A stretch of 64,000 bases of DNA from Thalassospira profundimaris (lineage in GTDB: Bacteria; Pseudomonadota; Alphaproteobacteria; Rhodospirillales; Thalassospiraceae): contig NZ_JPWF01000006.1 of assembly GCF_003326675.1 (NCBI RefSeq), forward strand, positions 62,001 to 126,000, given 5' to 3'. The notes below the pieces were generated by a model. It had not been told where the DNA came from. It made no database searches and saw only the letters and a list, made by a program, of their open reading frames with translations. Each line of letters starts with the position of its first letter. Position 1 is the first letter of the stretch. This document shows, one piece after another, positions 62,559 to 64,000 of this stretch. Made by a program: the position numbers and the translations under genes.

Positions 62559-63416
62559 ATGGCAATACGAACGATTCTGGCACCGGTGGCAGGGACTGCC
62601 ATTGATCAGCGGGTGATGGAAACGGCGTTCCGGATGGCCAAACGGTTTAATGCCCATCTTGAGGCGCTGTTTGTTGCTGCTGAACCACAGGATGCCATCC
62701 CGATTGTTGGCGAAGGCATGTCCGGACTTATCATCGAAGAAATGATCCGGGCTGCGGAAACTGAAACCGAAAAACGTGAAGTCAATGGCAAGGCGTCTTT
62801 TGCTGCGGCGGTCAAGGATGCGGGAATTGAAACATCCGAAACCCCGACCGATGACGCAAAGCCAACCTGTGCATGGCGCAAAGACAGCGGTCGTGAAGAT
62901 GAAACTGTCGCACGCCGTGGCCGGTTGTTTGATCTTGTTGTGATCGGCCGTGATCCCAAGGAAGCATCGGCTTCGCTGACCTTTGATGCCGCCCTGATGG
63001 AAACCGGGCGTCCGATCCTGGTTGCGCCGGAAAATCCGCCGGCAACCGTTGGCGAAAAAGTCATGATTGCCTGGAATGGCGGGGTCGAAGCCGCACGCGC
63101 CGTTACCTCGGCCATGCCGCTTTTGCGCAGTGCCAAGGAAGTGACGATTGTCAGTATCGGTGACGTACCCTATGGCCGTGCATGTGGCAAAGCATTGGCC
63201 GTGCAGTTCCGCTGGCACGGAGTCGAGGCGAATGTTGTCGATAATACGGACAGTGGAAACGTGGCTAACGCGCTGATTTCCGAGGCGGAAAAATGTGGTG
63301 CCGATACGATTGTTCTGGGCGCTTACAGCCATTCGCGGTTCAAGGAGATGATCCTTGGCGGTGTGACCCAGGATATGCTGGCAAAATGCACATTGCCGCT
63401 TTGGATAATGCACTGA
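62559..63416 (+). CDS. Tandem-domain universal stress protein
   Basis: 285-residue protein with two UspA-like domains. The first (1-145) begins 'MAIRTILAPVAGTAIDQRV' and is degenerate at the ATP loop; the second holds 'VMIAWNGGVEAARAV' and ends with the loop 'LGAYSHSRFKEMILGGVTQ', near the Gx2Gx9G nucleotide signature. GGGAG is eight bases upstream. Such proteins support survival in low oxygen or other stress, consistent with the FNR-like box. Confidence 0.9.
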   Translation: MAIRTILAPVAGTAIDQRVMETAFRMAKRFNAHLEALFVAAEPQDAIPIVGEGMSGLIIEEMIRAAETETEKREVNGKASFAAAVKDAGIETSETPTDDAKPTCAWRKDSGREDETVARRGRLFDLVVIGRDPKEASASLTFDAALMETGRPILVAPENPPATVGEKVMIAWNGGVEAARAVTSAMPLLRSAKEVTIVSIGDVPYGRACGKALAVQFRWHGVEANVVDNTDSGNVANALISEAEKCGADTIVLGAYSHSRFKEMILGGVTQDMLAKCTLPLWIMH

Positions 63417-63481
63417 CGTGCAGGGCATCATAACCATATGATTTCGCGAAATTAAATTACCTATCCAATGGTATATTGCTG

Positions 63482-63510
63482 AAAAGGCGCATTTTTATGC
63501 GCCTTTTTTT
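63482..63510 (+). terminator. Terminator after the universal stress gene
   Basis: AAAAGGCGCAT pairs perfectly with ATGCGCCTTTT around four T, followed by further T. Confidence 0.9.
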
Positions 63511-63621
63511 GTTGCATCCGCGAATGAAAGGGGACAGGGTTACGGAAATCTTACAAAGACGGAACCCCGAAAAACGAGGCGTTTCGCATGAGGAAAAGAA
63601 ACGTCTGACAGGGGAACTCCC

Positions 63622-63807
63622 ATGTTATCATTGCGCGATGTCATTGATTTCGCCGCCATGTCCGAGGACCTGGCATATGAACTCAATAACCCGAAAGTAG
63701 GTCTTCCTGATCTTGGTGCTGTTGTCGCACGCAAGGCTGGTTTGACCGGTAATCTGTGTGGATGCGGTGCAGCAACCTGTGCTGCCAACGATGTGGATGC
63801 CGACTAG
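63622..63807 (+). CDS. Small Cys-containing hypothetical protein
   Basis: 61-residue protein with AGGGGAA seven bases before the ATG. The N-terminal half is helical and acidic ('LRDVIDFAAMSEDLAYELNN'); the C-terminal part ends 'LCGCGAATCAANDVDAD', with three Cys in a CxC-x4-C spacing that could bind a metal. I recognise no family. The start signal and codon use support a real gene. Confidence 0.6.
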   Translation: MLSLRDVIDFAAMSEDLAYELNNPKVGLPDLGAVVARKAGLTGNLCGCGAATCAANDVDAD

Positions 63808-63854
63808 GTTCCGCTGGTTCAATTCGCTGCCCTGATGGCGGGTTGGTTGATTAT

Positions 63855-64000
63855 CTATTTCGAAAACAGATCAATTTGATCCCGGGCGCGGGCGGACTTG
63901 TTCGTTTCCGGTGTTTCTTCGTGCCAGGCCAAGACATGGTCTGGTAACGGCCCAAGCAATTCCCGCAAATCGTTAAATCCGACCATCGGATCAAGCCAGT
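63855..64000 (-). CDS. C-terminal end of an unidentified protein (5' partial)
   Basis: The last 47 codons of a - strand gene that continues right of the window. The readable part starts 'WLDPMVGFNDLRELLGPLPD' and ends 'ARDQIDLFSK'. Codon use is like the neighbours. Too short to name. Confidence 0.6.
   Translation of the reverse strand, partial: WLDPMVGFNDLRELLGPLPDHVLAWHEETPETNKSARARDQIDLFSK

Noticed and set aside
1..64000. tRNA genes, CRISPR arrays, insertion sequences or prophage
   Set aside because: No T-loop-like GGTTCGANTCC in a cloverleaf context, no regularly spaced direct repeats, no transposase, integrase or phage structural genes were found by eye.

Overview
The window reads as a stretch of chromosome from a free-living, probably marine alphaproteobacterium of the Rhodospirillales; Thalassospira is my best guess. 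This rests on the order HDAC-like / xseB / ispA / dxs ... tlyA, the BigR/SqrR-type ArsR proteins, an EipB-family protein, a malonate TRAP operon and a moderate GC content. No genus-specific marker was searched. I see no tRNA, rRNA, CRISPR array, insertion sequence or prophage, so this is ordinary chromosome with a few accessory loci. Both ends cut through genes: an M14-type deacylase at the left and an unidentified C-terminus at the right.

Layout. 1-4.5 kb: deacylase, RNase D, a TetR/AhpD pair sharing operators, an NTF2-like protein and a terminated transcript that could encode a 26-residue hydrophobic peptide. 4.8-9.1 kb: an autotransporter, a structured intergenic stretch lying between two terminators, and a divergent SDR/LysR pair. 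9.1-14.6 kb: a tightly coupled minus-strand sugar operon (rfbF, rfbG, C-methyltransferase, epimerase, reductase) with a glycosyltransferase downstream of it in the map. 14.7-24.6 kb: a DUF1835 protein, the polyphosphate genes ppk1-ppx with divergent sixA, aspS, a SPOR lipoprotein and an EipB-like protein. 24.6-31 kb: a persulfide-sensor-like ArsR, then the isoprenoid block (HDAC-like, xseB, ispA, hydrolase, dxs).

31-40 kb is a catabolic island between dxs and tlyA: a periplasmic binding protein, an SDR and a malonate operon (TRAP transporter, malonyl-CoA decarboxylase, malonyl-CoA synthetase) with a divergent GntR regulator and a perfect palindromic operator. 40.7-48 kb: a GlcG-like protein with a LysR, nsrR followed by a soluble chemoreceptor that has two tandem NsrR-type operators, cobT, a DMT exporter, and a TetR/DUF2269 pair. 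48-51.4 kb: a retropepsin-like gene broken by an in-frame amber codon, then aroC and fabI. 51.5-58.6 kb: a YihY protein, then a four-gene coupled operon (thermostable-hemolysin/GNAT-like, an acyl-ligase fused to a haem-oxygenase-like di-iron oxidase, SDR, TPR) behind a perfect CRP-type site, and an MscS channel. 58.7-64 kb: small envelope proteins, a DnaJ-class chaperone, a glycine-zipper lipoprotein, pdxH, a second persulfide-sensor-like ArsR, a universal stress protein and a small Cys-rich protein.

The two most interesting loci are the predicted small-molecule operon at 52,994-57,249 and the nitric-oxide-controlled chemoreceptor at 42,479-44,176. Next come the CDP-sugar operon, which looks built for a C-methyl-branched 6-deoxyhexose, and several structured untranslated regions.
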